64,000 bases of DNA, taken from the NCBI GenBank assembly GCA_001414485.1, contig LLEY01000180.1:1-64000 (forward strand), read 5' to 3'. The notes below the pieces were generated by a model. That model did no database searches. It had not been told where the DNA came from and worked only from the letters and a program-made list of their open reading frames with translations. The DNA is from Calycina herbarum (taxonomy: Eukaryota; Ascomycota; Leotiomycetes; Helotiales; Pezizellaceae). A program made the position numbers and the translations under genes. Shown piece after piece: positions 11,447 to 22,466 of the stretch; positions within the stretch are counted from its first letter, which is position 1, and each line of letters starts with the position of its first letter.

Positions 11447-13288
11447 ATGAGTCTCCCTCCATGGAAACCTCCTCATTCCAGGATGGAAAAGTTTTCATTC
11501 AGAAAGGATCCTGTTAATAGATATACCCACCCAGAAGCAATAATCGAATTCGAACCTACCATTCAGTGTAATTATATCGAGATACTCCAGTATGTGAGAG
11601 GTGGTACTTGCAAGGCTGTGTGCAATGAAGGGGGCCTAGATGATGGGAATATAAATGGATGGTTGGATAAGGTTGGTATCTATGAAACTCACTCCTTTTT
11701 CTTGTAATATGCTAATGATTTGTTAGGACTTTACACAACCAGCTAAAAGCGATGATCTAGGAGAGAATGTTAGGTTTGCGGGTGGGTTGAGACTCATGTA
11801 AGAGCAAAAATGAACGAGACTATTCAAGGCAACAGCCGTGAACTTATTTCTATTTACAGATATGGGGTATGCGGATTCCCTGATGGTCGTCGTACGATGC
11901 CTTTCACGGGTTCGGTTTATCAAACTCTGGAGAGGAGGTTGGGGATCAATCCCGAGTTTAAGAAGATAATTATGGGGACTACTTCTAGAGCTGTGAGGTT
12001 CTCGGTTGAGGAAGGATTTGGGGATGAGAAGTTTAGACCAAGTGTTTGTAAGTGCTTTCTTCCAACCTTGCTCACTCTCTTGCGTTCGTGTTTGGTTTAG
12101 TACGGTCATCCACTAACCAAGACCCCAGGCCACATATTCAAATTCTCCATCTTCCGCCCCTCCTTCTACACCCTCTCCCTTTCCCACTGTCCCCTTACAA
12201 ACCAAACCTACGGCATCCTCCTCTCCCAAACAATATACCACCAAATTCCTTCTCTCCTCGCCTCCCTAAAAGTCCATCAGAATTACGCCAACCATCCTCT
12301 ACTAACAGCAGCTCTCCTCGCTCCTATTATTATTGCTTCTACGGAGAGGAGAATCGCATCTATTCATCAAGGAATGAATGACATAGAAGAAGCGTTGGGT
12401 CAACATGAATATGAGAATGTGCCCGTGAGGAACCCGCTTGAGGGGGATTTTCTTACTATTGGGAGGAGACTGAGTTGGTGTGGGGGTATTCTGGGGGTGG
12501 AGAAGTTGAGGGCTAGGGCTATGGAGGGGACGCTGGGGATGCTTTTGGGTGTGCTTGGGGAGGACGAGGAAAGCGAGAAGGGATGGGGAGGTGGAGATGA
12601 AGCTTATGGACTTTCGAGGAGGATGGTGAAGGAGAAGGTTCTTGCGGAATTGAATGCGGTTCGGAATTTGACTTTGAGAGCTGAGTATGAGGAGGGGAGG
12701 AGGGGGATACAGAGTGGTGTTGTGAGTTTTTGACCTCTCATCTTTTTTCTTTTTCCTCTCCTCCATATCCCCCTTTTAGGGTAGCGCTTTCTGTCTCCAT
12801 TTTGGCTGACACTGTTTTTTCGGGTAGGTCTACCAATTCATGGCCCAAAAAGAAGCCATCACCAACGGACAAGTAGCTCGTACCTCAGCGATCATAGCTC
12901 AGGAAAGCAGGAAGGATAGTTCGGCTATGAAGGCTATCGCTGTTTTGACTATGTTCTTTTTGCCAGGGACCTTTCTTGCTGTTTGTTGTCCCCTATCCTC
13001 CCCCCTCACCCAAGACTCGTCTAATTGATAACTCAACAGACCATCTTCGCAATGCCAGTTTTCAATTGGCAAGATCCCAACTTCCCGATCGTGAAAGAGG
13101 GATTCGTTTTTTACTGCGCTATTGGAGTTCCTCTTACGGTTTTGGTACTCGCTATTTGGGGGCTGGCTGTTTGGGTACCTTGGGAGAGGTTGTTTGGGAG
13201 GAGGGGGAGTGCGGGCATGGGGGTGGAATTGGGTTTGGAGATTAATGAAGGTGATGTTAGGGTGTTGAATTCTACAATTTGCCTCTGA
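11447..13288 (+). CDS. CorA-like metal ion transporter, second copy
   Basis: The exons are 11447-11671, 11727-11797, 11860-12047, 12129-12721, 12828-12980 and 13040-13288, giving 492 residues with consistent phases. The C-terminus shows the CorA-like signature: a helix ending SSAMKAIAVLTMFFLPGTFLA, the loop FAMPVFNW, then FYCAIGVPLTVLVLAIWGLAVW as the second membrane helix. As in the copy at 8329-10106, MFNW- or VFNW-type residues stand where bacterial CorA has GMN. An upstream in-frame Met exists at 11327, but the Met at 11447 fits the family better. Several exonic G-rich stretches are biased relative to the pyrimidine-rich part of exon 4 (12129-12300). The two copies differ strongly, so this is an old pair rather than a recent duplication. 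Confidence 0.83.
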
Positions 13289-13611
13289 TTTGGTTCATGC
13301 TGAGTTTGCGTTGGTTTACCATACCCTGTAGGGAACTTAAATTCAACCTCGTTTAGGAATTAATCTTGAGGGGGACTCCCGGTGGACAATAAAAGCGGCA
13401 GTCGAGGGAGGCAGGTATAAGCCTAAAGTATTTACTGCTGCTTTTGCTGTCCATCGCGAGGGGGAGTATCGTACATCAACCACGATTACTCAAATTCTGG
13501 GTATGAAAGCTTTGATTCCAGACGTCTCCTAAAATCCAGCCAACTATCCTCAAAGTTGCCATGTTTCTTTGACAAGGAAATGTCTAAATTTCCTTCAAGG
13601 AACTCCATCAG
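13289..13611. other. Convergent intergenic region
   Basis: The gap lies between the 3' ends of the CorA-like gene and the Clr5-domain gene. No gene or clear repeat is seen. Confidence 0.45.
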
Positions 13612-14494
13612 CTACGCAGGTTCAAAACTGGTCCGTTTAGTTCGAAGTAGAATGTGCCACCGATTGAGGAACGCCAGGGCTCCTGGTGGCGCATTTGGTT
13701 GTAGATGAACTGAGCATGCCAGACAACAACAACTACGGTCAATACGACCAGGAAAGCTCGCTATGTCTCCTTCATTCTCATCATTTGAAAATGGAGGATT
13801 GACGACGGGGAAGTCGGAAGGAACAAGACTCTGCTGGTGTGCATTCCCATAATCCGCATGTTGTTGTCCATTGGAACCAGTATTTTTCTCGGACTGATTT
13901 GTAGTTATAGATAAATTACCAGAACCAACATAGCTCTGGTTTCCAACGGTATGAGGGCGAGGCGGAGAGTCCTGCATAGGTGATCGGCTCCAAATCTCCC
14001 CTGGACTTTCAATGGTTTCACTTGTAGGACTTATGCATTCGAGACCGTGTGGTGTTACTAGAAGCTTAGGGTCAGTACACTGTGACTTGCAGGTACAAGA
14101 ATCCATACCTCCTCCGTCAGTGAGGGGTGAGCTGACTTGGGTGTCAAAAATCTTTTCGAATCTTGCAAGTTTTTCTGGCCGAACTTCTTTGCCACTGAGC
14201 TTAGAACCGATCTCCGTCCCAGGTCCTCTTTGGTTTTTCTTCCTAACCATTGCCTTGTACTCTGTTTTTTTGAAGTTCTTCTTCAGTCCCCATTGCCTGA
14301 TCTTTTTCTTCCACTGGTTATCACTATTCATTTTGTTAGTCGAATACCCCTTTCATCACCGTTTGGTGTTACAGTACACGAACTTACCTTGCTTCGAACC
14401 CAAATTTATCCTTGAAGTGATTTTTGACTTCCGGTAGCGAGAAGGTTGCGTAACGCTCAGTTATCTGCGAGCGGAGATCAGCGAATGTTGCCAT
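13612..14494 (-). CDS. Clr5-domain protein
   Basis: Exon 1 is 14494-14388 and the intron is 14387-14324. The next exon probably ends at 14109, before a 51-bp intron at 14108-14058 (GTATGG donor, tactgac branch, ctag acceptor; a multiple of three, so the frame stays open either way). The last exon runs to 13612. Residues 1-70 form a Clr5 domain: a helix with ITERYATFSLPEVKNHF, the step FGFEASDNQWKKKIRQWGLKKN, and a basic tail. The Clr5 family is named after a fission yeast silencing factor and is widespread in moulds, often in regulatory or ankyrin proteins of unknown role. The remainder is Ser/Pro/Asn-rich with a final Cys-containing RSCCCLACS stretch and no other domain. It may be a nuclear regulator, but that is inferred from the domain only. 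Confidence 0.75.
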
Positions 14495-15117
14495 TGCTGC
14501 GTATTCTTTGGGATTGACCAAAAAAAGAGATTCGCGTAGAAGGTAGTGCTCAAGCTTGAGGGAAGTAATTCAGCGTTGGGTGAGTTTAAGCTGAGAGACA
14601 ACCATACATTATATTCCCACAAAGTTGCTGCGAGTCCCATAATCCCGAGTCGTCATTTTCTGCTGTGACCTGAAAGCCTGCACCGCCCCTTGTCCCGCCC
14701 GCTATCCCGCGTCCTCGTAATACTGCACACCGGAGGTTTTTATCCGCACTAAAAAGTTTCCCTGCTCAAACAAAAGTTCCCCTGCTCAGCCACGTGCGAG
14801 TATTCAGACCAGAGTCAAGAAGTTGGCTGGCTTGATGTTTACGCAGTCGCAGCCCCACCAATGTTGAACACTGTAGACCGGACAGGGGATCTTTTGTCAG
14901 GCAAAGGAATAATCCAGGGCGCTGTGGGCCAAGAACAAATGATCTTGGGTACTTTAATACTAAGAACTGCATTGATGAAAACTTCGTGAATCAACTTCAC
15001 CAGACAACTTCACCAGACTTTAAACCCAAGCACCACTCATTGAGTTCGATGTAAACTACATCTCAATCACCCCTAGCATCACCTCGCAAGTGACGAATTC
15101 CTCCTGTGTTCCCAAAA
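14495..15117. promoter_or_regulatory. Divergent intergenic region
   Basis: This lies upstream of both the minus-strand Clr5 gene and the plus-strand small membrane protein. The part just before 15118 is AC-rich with caacttcaccagac repeated twice around 14993-15018. I see no gene. Confidence 0.4.
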
Positions 15118-15458
15118 ATGCCGATGTCATCAGATTCAACAATATCACTTCCAGTGAGCCTGGGAGGACTTCTCATCGCACTTTTCAGTGCATTCATTGC
15201 ATACCGGACGTACAAATTCATGAAAACGAGACATTCTCAAGGCCCAGGTAACACTTCTCCATTTCTCACTTGAAAAATATTGCCTTCACTTACTCATTTT
15301 GCATAGACTCGCAAGTGCCCAATTCTGCATCGTCAAGACACTTCATAAGCTCCAGATATCCAGGATCTCACGCATTCATGTTGGCACCCGCTCCGAGGGT
15401 ATACTTACCTCCACCAAGAAGACCAACAATTGAAGCTGCAGGGAGAGATATGGTCTGA
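15118..15458 (+). CDS. Small single-pass membrane protein, 93 residues
   Basis: There are two exons, 15118-15247 and 15307-15458. The intron has a GTAACA donor, and GAC is formed across the junction. Residues 10-28 (ISLPVSLGGLLIALFSAFIAY) form one hydrophobic helix close to the N-terminus, followed by a basic RTYKFMKTRHS segment, so an N-out, C-in signal anchor is likely. The remainder is Ser/Pro/Arg-rich with an LPPPRRP motif. No family is recognised. The clean splice phase and membrane-type composition support a real gene, but it is short and there is no homology evidence. Confidence 0.5.
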
Positions 15459-16162
15459 GGTTGCGCGAAGTTCGATCAGAAGTGGGCCATTGTATATTAG
15501 ACGGATATTTCCTGGATAGCGCTGTGAGTCCAAAATTAATTCGGTTAAATGATGAATGGAAAGGAATATGGGGTGGCTTAACATTCTCGAGAACGTATCG
15601 AGAAAGGATGAGTAAAACCAAACAAGATGAATCAAGAAAACTTGCAATGGTACTGTAGCATATTTGAGAGCATGGAACGAGAGGTTGGAGATAAAGAATG
15701 TTACTATTTGTTGAAGACCCATGTATTCCATACACTATCCCATAAAGGTCGCAACAGACTTTACCACCACCACTCCATCAATAGCCAGTGTAAAGATGTA
15801 AAATGTACCGTTTCGTAGACTCGATACAAGATACACCAGACTGAGATTTTCGTTTACGCAGATCGGGATCTGGAACACCAACGTCGACTCCTGAATTGCT
15901 TTGAAATATGTTTCTCGTGGAGAAATATTTTTCTCCACGAGAAACGTTTTTCAAGAGGATTGAACAATAAAGGGGTCGACGTTGGTGTTCCAGATCCCGA
16001 TCCGGGGCAGTGACTGAAGCAAATGCCGGGACCAGTACCATTTGCTACAGTATGTCCTCCGAAATATGACACTATTGATAAACATACTTGTTGCTACATG
16101 GCAAGTAAGAAACTGAGCGCTGAAATACTACGGAAACAAACTTACGATTGGTTCAAACTTCC
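15459..16162. other. Intergenic region containing a palindromic element
   Basis: Apart from the palindrome at 15861-16002, described separately, no coding signal is visible. It spans the 3' side of the small membrane protein and the 3' side of the C2H2 gene. Confidence 0.5.
15861..16002. repeat. 142-bp long palindrome, possible foldback element or MITE
   Basis: The outer arms are 28 bp and perfect inverted copies (15861-15888 and 15975-16002). Near the centre a second perfect inversion has 16-bp arms (15910-15925 and 15930-15945) around a 4-bp TATT loop. The stretches between also match loosely as inverted copies. The whole can fold into one long hairpin. Size and symmetry suit a foldback transposon or MITE. 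No target-site duplication is obvious. Confidence 0.8.
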
Positions 16163-17006
16163 TTAGACATTTCCCCTCGAATTGAGTACAGTCTGCTCAT
16201 CTTCTGCCACGATAGGATGTTGCTTGACAATATGTCGCGCTAGGTTGTCCTTTCTTGAAAATCCATCCTTCCGACCATCAATGGCATACTCGCAGCCGTG
16301 GTATTCGCAATAGAATCTTTGGCCATCGTGTTTGGCTTCTTGATGTCGAACGAGATCTTTCCTCAAAGAAAAAGCAACCTCTCGAGAAACGCAGGGGGGA
16401 TGGAGGCATTTGTGTGGTTTGTCATGGCACCTCTTATGCCATCTATTCGAGTTAGCTATTGGGGTTGGAGGGGTTGGAGGCGAGCTTAGCTTACCGTAAC
16501 TTGTCACGGTTCGAAAAGCTTTTTCCGCAACCGTTTTGTTCGCAAACCCACTCATGGTCCATCGACGTTGAAGTCCCGGTAGGGGACATCGACGCTATCT
16601 CGCTGGGAGGAGATCCACTCGACGCTCTCGTTCCATCCGTGACCGAAGTCAAGCATTCTGTACTCAATTCCATCGTGGATTCTCGCATCGGCAAGTCTCC
16701 GACATTCTCTTGTTCTTCCGATTCCTGCATAGCCCACACATGACCCCAATCCCCTCGGTTGTCATGCTCAAAGTATCCTTCCCAATTGCCGACTTCCTTC
16801 AGCCCTAAACCCCGGTGGTCGAGTCGTTCTTGTAGATCCGAAGATACCAATTCGCAGCTCGGAGATATCGCTGGTCCCGGACAGCAGAAATCGTCCACAC
16901 AAGCATGAGAGAAAAGGCAAGCTTCGAGTCCACTCGATTGATCTTGATCACTGTGACATTCCCAAGAAATTGATTGGCGGGCGGAGACGTAACCGCCCTG
17001 GGTTTG
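16163..17006 (-). CDS. C2H2 zinc-finger protein (5' end unresolved)
   Basis: The supported exons are about 17006-16495 and 16442-16163, with a 52-bp intron at 16494-16443. The reading frame is open upstream to a TAG at 17009-17007, and a CAAACCCAG region there could be an acceptor, so at least one 5' exon is probably missing from this model. The C-terminal 130 residues carry three zinc-finger-like units: CEQNGCGKSFSNRDKL with following His residues, CLHPPC with RKDLVRHQEAKH, and CEYHGCEYAIDGRKDGFSRKDNLARH. The middle one has an unusually long Cys-His spacing. The N-terminal part is acidic and Ser/Thr-rich with an N-terminal Cys cluster. This architecture suits a fungal DNA-binding factor; the target is unknown. 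Confidence 0.72.
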
Positions 17007-18140
17007 CTAATGGGTGGAAATTCCAGGCTATGAGAGCAGGTCAGTTTGTGAATATCAGAGGTAGGTATTGGAGATAGTTAGAGAGAGGAAATCATACCAC
17101 TGTGTCCTGGGTTGAAGTTTGGTGGTGGGAAGAATACAAAAAACTTCTTTGCAGCCTTATGTATTCACGTTCTGTGCTGTGCGGCCTCTTTCGATACACA
17201 TGCCGCTTATGTGGTATGCAGAAAAACAAGTTTCAAGAAATCAGCCTTATTCTATCTCCTTTGCAGAATTGCATCCATATGATTCGGCGCCATGAATCGA
17301 ACTTTGGTGAGTGTTGCCAATCGTGATCAGGAGTGCAGGGTATCCTTGAAGATCAAGAGGCCTCACTGCAGCTGGTCTTGTATAATTGGCCAATTCTCTC
17401 CCCTATCTTGCTGCGAGACATTATTGCCAAGCGTACAACTTGCCGTTGATAAGCTGAAGATGTCATTCCGATTCCGTCGAGGGGGACGATGAAAGCGGCA
17501 GTAAAGAGTTCTCAAGAAATATTCAAAGAATAAACTGGAAGAGCTACCAGTATCTTTATTGTCCATCTATTCCCCACAGCCAACCAGCAGCATTTGCAAT
17601 CGGAGTATGGAAGCTGAGGAGAAGAGCCACCACGTGGCCAGGAGAGGAGGACAACCCCTGATAAAGCTTGTGGCATAGAACTTGCTAGAAACAACCTTGG
17701 AACTTTGCTATTTTAATTGGAGGGGAAGAAAACTGCCTGCATCGGAAAAAACGCGCTGCCGCAAGAACAGGGTTGAATAGTACCAATCAAAATAGAGATG
17801 GGTTGAAGGAGCTTGCCCAGGTGAGCGCGACGCGAACTTTTCGCGATTGAGATATGGTACCTCATCACGAGACTTGTAATAACTGTATACTTCCGCGGTC
17901 CTGTAAGTCTGGTATTTGCGCTCAGAATTGACTATCTATACTATCGAATTGTTTAAAAGTGTGTCAACGAAAGCTTCAAAGCCCTTGATGAAACCTGAGT
18001 GGGAGAAATTATATCGGTCACGTGTCTTCGTCTTCCCATAATGACCAGGCCCTTCTTGCTGTGAAGAATACAAAGCTTAAAGCCTCTTCTGAGTCTAAGC
18101 TTAAGTTTTAAGAGCCAAGCGTAAAACACTAAATTGTGTA
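17007..18140. other. Gene-poor stretch, may hold the 5' exon of the C2H2 gene
   Basis: A short minus-strand stretch near 17103-17165 encodes a plausible exon (FFVFFPPPNFNPG) ending in a GTATGA donor, but it cannot be joined in frame with certainty. The remainder has only short open frames and no recognisable features. Confidence 0.35.
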
Positions 18141-18776
18141 AGTGGAGTAACGAAAGCTGCGACGAATTTCCGAGACGCGGAAGAAGACTATATAGCGTTG
18201 TTTACCAAGAACGCCAACTTAAATGGCTATTTCTTGAATGCCCGAAATGCTTGTGTGCTTGCACAAGAAGGATTCAAAAAATATGGATCAAGAAATAGCT
18301 TCTCTTGCAAATTTGTTAACGAGCTTAACCGAGAACGAGGGGGTACTAAGAGTCTCCATCGAGTCAACCACAAAATTGTCCCAAAAAAAGATTTCATTGA
18401 GATTATCAAGATAAGTTAAATAGCGAGTCTCCCGACTAGACAAGAGAAAGGGCCGATTATGAGAGTACGGCGGTCCAATTCAGAATATGGTTCATGTTAG
18501 TAGTGCGTAGCGGCTCTTGTATGCTATTTTCAACAAGCTCTTAAAGTACTACTTGAAAATGACATGACCTGGCTGACAAAAGGCCAAGCAGGTGGTACAA
18601 TCCTACATTGCGTTGCAAAATTTGGTGTTTATCGAACAGTTGTGATTATGTTAGGTAGGGTCTGTCGGGAGCTCCAAGTTTTTGACCCTTTCGCTTCGAG
18701 ATCAATTCGAACCTCTAGAAAATCTAGAAGAATTATTAGAAATACTTATGTTGCTTTTGGGTGGTTGAGATAAGAC
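18141..18776 (+). pseudogene. Ankyrin-like gene debris
   Basis: Two separate plus-strand pieces look protein-like but are interrupted. The first, up to 18419, starts inside a frame with DAEEDYIALFTKN and has no start in context. The second, about 18530-18776, reads ALKVLLENDM, then GGTILHCVAKFG, close to the ankyrin pattern of two helices with a TxLHxAA-type turn. No complete gene can be assembled. The stretch ends at a very AT-rich tract, so this is probably the remains of an ankyrin or STAND-type gene. Confidence 0.35.
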
Positions 18777-18929
18777 TGCTAGCCAGGACGGTGAGTTGGA
18801 AGAATTTTTCCATTCCTTTCCTGAAATGCCTTCTTAAATGCAGTATTAAAGCTATGCCTATGCCATTTCTGTAAAGCGGAGAGTTTTTCTGTCTCTCGGA
18901 TTCAGTGGACGGTTCTAAACATAGTCTTT

Positions 18930-19165
18930 CCAAAATTCCTAGTTTTTAAAATTGTTGTTATATAGATGAATAGAGTTATATATTTAATCTATCTACGTGA
19001 CTAAGGCGCTAGTAATCACGTTAGCAAGTATAAATAGTTATATCTTATATATCTAGAGAAGTTATTAATGATATAATATACGTATATACAACTATAAAGA
19101 TTTATAACTAGGTTATATTAATAAAAATAATTAATTAAAGTATTTTATCTATTAGTCTTAGATTA
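18930..19165. repeat. AT-rich decayed repeat tract
   Basis: This tract is strikingly AT-rich, with many tatata/ttatat words, and contrasts sharply with both flanks. The composition resembles the RIP-decayed transposon at 49.7-52.5 kb. I cannot identify the original element. Confidence 0.45.
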
Positions 19166-20289
19166 TAAAATCAAAACTAGAGCCTCCAAGGCCAGTAGTC
19201 TCCTGAAATAGACTCAGTCTTGGCAAAAGGAGCAAGTCCGACTAGCGAGGTTGGCCCCACTGTCTAATCTAGGCTTCTCAGCCTCAATCTTCCTACAAGA
19301 ATCCCAAAGCAATAGCCGCTGCTGATTTAATCTTAAGACAATGCCAAGCAAGTTTTCCAACCACTCATATTCTGAGTGTGATAGCCGCGATATAAGCTTG
19401 AATTTCGTCCCGTTTTCGTCACCCCGTGCTTTTTTATTTTCGTGTTTTTTCCTCTTTTCTTTTAGGAGAGAGAAAATCAACTGAATAAGACAAGACCCAC
19501 AGAGAAAGTATCTCTTGCCTCTAATTCTTACTACTTGTAAGTAAGTAGGACAAGAACAAAACCAGAAATATATTCTTGTAAGAACCTCTTCAAATTTTTC
19601 CATTTACTGCCAAGCTCTGCCAAGCTCTGTCCCCCTTTCGTGCGCTTACATGGCCGAAGCCTTACTTACAATTGCCCCACCCATAACTATTGAAGTATTT
19701 TTATCAGATACAGTCAGTTGAGAATCCTTCAATTCAGTAACTTTTTTCAAATCGGGCTTTTTTGAAAATTCTCCTACTTTTCCCTCTTTTTCCACTCTCT
19801 TTGCTGCCTGTTATAACAGGAAACGGGAGCACTATATATCCTCTACTACACTATAAAACTTGTAGACAGAAATCAAAATTTATGTTTGTGTTACGTTTTT
19901 ATAGGGTCTTGGCAGAGCCGCGCAGTCAATGTCAGATCGCTTGATTGGCTGTGGGATAGGTACAAATGCTTTGTGCGGCTGGAGTCTGCTAGTAATGTGC
20001 TTCATAATTTACACAGTATTCTCAGCCCGGCTTTCTTTTCTCAAAGGATCATGTAAGGTCCGAAATAGCTGAGGTGCCTTGAAATGCGAATGGCTATATT
20101 GTCAGATTGGCATCCAGGACAGATGAAATCACTTGGGGGTATTCATACAAATACTTGTTCTGGTCGCTACTATTTTCATCTATCATTTACAATAACATTG
20201 TCTTTTATCATTTCATTTCAGTCTTTCATTTATTCATTTCATTTCATCATTCCATTTCCTTTTTTGGTTTTCGCCATACCGACGACCAG
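19166..20289. other. Gene-poor stretch before the esterase
   Basis: The longest open frame is on the minus strand at 19214-19603 (129 codons, Lys/Leu/Ser-rich). It has no recognised family, so I do not call it a gene. The last 200 bp (20150-20280) are rich in TTTCATT words and pyrimidines, consistent with the promoter and leader of the gene starting at 20290. Confidence 0.4.
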
Positions 20290-22466
20290 ATGTCGTCAAC
20301 ATTCTGGATTTTCTTGGCCACCTTCCTCGCAAACAGCATCACGGCCCTTCCCACTGAAGTTCCGTCACATTCCAACCGTATCTTTGCTAGGGCCGACAAG
20401 TACGAATGGACGGCATTAGGCGACAGTTACGCCTCAGGTGTTGGGGCAGGTGTCATGGACCCGAACTCGCAGCGCTGCATGCGCTTCAGTGATGCCTACC
20501 CAAAAGTCATCAATGTCGATTCTCGAATGTACGGCTCCCCGGATCGAGTCTTCAACAACGTGGTGTGTTCCGGGGCACAAACCAAGGACATCAATGCCCA
20601 GCAATTTTATGACCAACCGCATAACCCCGGATTCTTCGAGTTTGAGCAGAGGCAATTCGGAGCACGACCAGCATTCGGTAAACCCCAGATCGCTACGCTG
20701 AGTGTCGGTGGGAATGACATTGACTTGAAGGGTTTGATCATGAACTGCGTCTATCAATACGTGCCTACCAAGAGTTGCACAAAGCAACGTGCGGATTCGT
20801 GGGAGTTGATCAAGTCTACGAACTTGGTCAACAATATCAAGGAGACGATCAAGAAAATTGTGGATAAAGGCAAAGGCGGTCCAGCTGGCGATAAGTTCCG
20901 ACTCTACGTCACTGGATACGGCAAGTTATTCAATTCGGAGACTAAGCAGTGTAACGAGGTTACTTTTGCCTGGACGGGGTAAGTTTCATCCCATATATAT
21001 ACTCCGCCTGGGGGAGTCGTTGAAGCACCACTAACGTATCGGAATATAGTAATAAGAAACCTGGTCTTGGTTACGTAACGTACAAGATGACCCACGAGTT
21101 ACGTCGAGACTTCAACAACATGGCCGACGAATTGAATAAGGCTGTAAAAAGTGCGGTTGACCAGAGCGGAACTGATGTCATTTTTGTCCCTTGGGATGAC
21201 GCTCTCGATGCTGACAAGGGCCACCGCTATTGCGAAGACTTCGTTACAGAGCCAGACGCGAACAACCCCAACGTTTGGTTCTGGCAGAACGCCGACAAAT
21301 CCGACTCCGGCTTCGTCGGTGTTGAGGGGCCTTTCTTCGACGCTCTTGCAAAGAAAGTCGACTCCTCGGTTGCGTCCTGGGGGGAGCTTGAACAGAAGTA
21401 CGGACCCAAAAACGGGGCCTCGTTTACCGAGGACGAGTATAAGAGTCCTAATAATGTCACAACCGACCAAGTCTTTGACTACATATATGCGATTACAGCC
21501 GAGAAAAATGATTTTATTGATACTGGGTTCTGGAAAATGGCGGCAAACGTGTTCCGTGTTTTCCACCCCAAAACACCACTCCACCACAAGATCTCAGACA
21601 GAATCCTCGACAAGGTGATTGCTACGGCACCGGCACCGTCCGCACCACCAACGGCGCCCCGAAGATTACCCCTAGATAACCGTGCGGCCGTCTGCGACCA
21701 AAGCAAGTTCCTGCTTCCCAAAGAGTGGTCCATATCAAACGGCAAAGCTGATAAGACTCATCTGCTCTACTCGATGCGTGACCAGGCATGCCAGGGCCTT
21801 TGTGAAAACCTCAAAGATATCGATGGCAAGTACGTCGCAGCGGTTAAGCGCGGTGACGCCTGCGAGTACTCCATCAAGATCCACCCTAACCGTGAGATGT
21901 ACATGTACGTCACGAACTCGGGTCAGAACTGCTACGACGCTACAGCGAGGATCGAATCGCAGTGCCAAGGCAACAGCCAAGGGGGTGCCATCAACGGACC
22001 TAATGATGGGGAGAACTATCAGTTTGGAGTCCGCGACCTCAATTCAGAACTGGCCTGGCACGCCAAGTTTCCCGATAATGGGCATCTTCCATTCAATCAG
22101 GTATTCTGCCATGTCTACACTGATTTCTTCACCGATCAATACCGATTCCGTAAGTGCTTCCTCCGTTGACATATCCAGGTAGTTGCGAGAGGGGAAAGTC
22201 CTAACACCTAAACAGAAACTTCCAACTTTGACGATGGTAATTGGGGAAAGACCATCCAGGAGAATGTTCACAGCCACTGCGGAGGTTCTGGTGCCGGTAT
22301 ACATTGGAAATACGAACCCGAGACCGATTCGCATCATGCATTTGATGGTGGCCAGCAGTCGGATCATTATGGCGCATTTCAGTCGCCTTGGGATCAGCGC
22401 GGTTGCACGGCTGATACCATTGCAGTCGCTATGGGGCTGGAGAAAGGGATGGTTTCTTGTGATTAG
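20290..22466 (+). CDS. Secreted SGNH/GDSL-type esterase or lipase
   Basis: The exons are 20290-20978, 21050-22149 and 22216-22466, giving 679 residues with good phases. Residues 1-20 are a signal peptide (hydrophobic FWIFLATFLA, then a small-residue cleavage area). The SGNH fold follows with block I ALGDSYASG (the catalytic Ser), a VCSGAQ segment and block III SVGGNDID. The last block probably lies around VFHPKTPLHH, where an HP pair follows a Phe. After a short Ala/Pro linker near residue 435, a second, Cys-containing region of about 240 residues has no domain I recognise. The family hydrolyses ester bonds in lipids or polysaccharide side groups; the protein should act outside the cell. The first exon could extend upstream, but 20290 is the Met that begins the signal peptide. 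Confidence 0.82.

Noticed and set aside
13380..17500. Repeated aaagcggcagt words near 13391 and 17490
   Set aside because: The match is only about 11 bp with similar G-rich lead-in; too short to call a repeat family.
19214..19603. Minus-strand frame of 129 codons
   Set aside because: No start context, family resemblance or neighbours support it; reported only as part of a gene-poor stretch.
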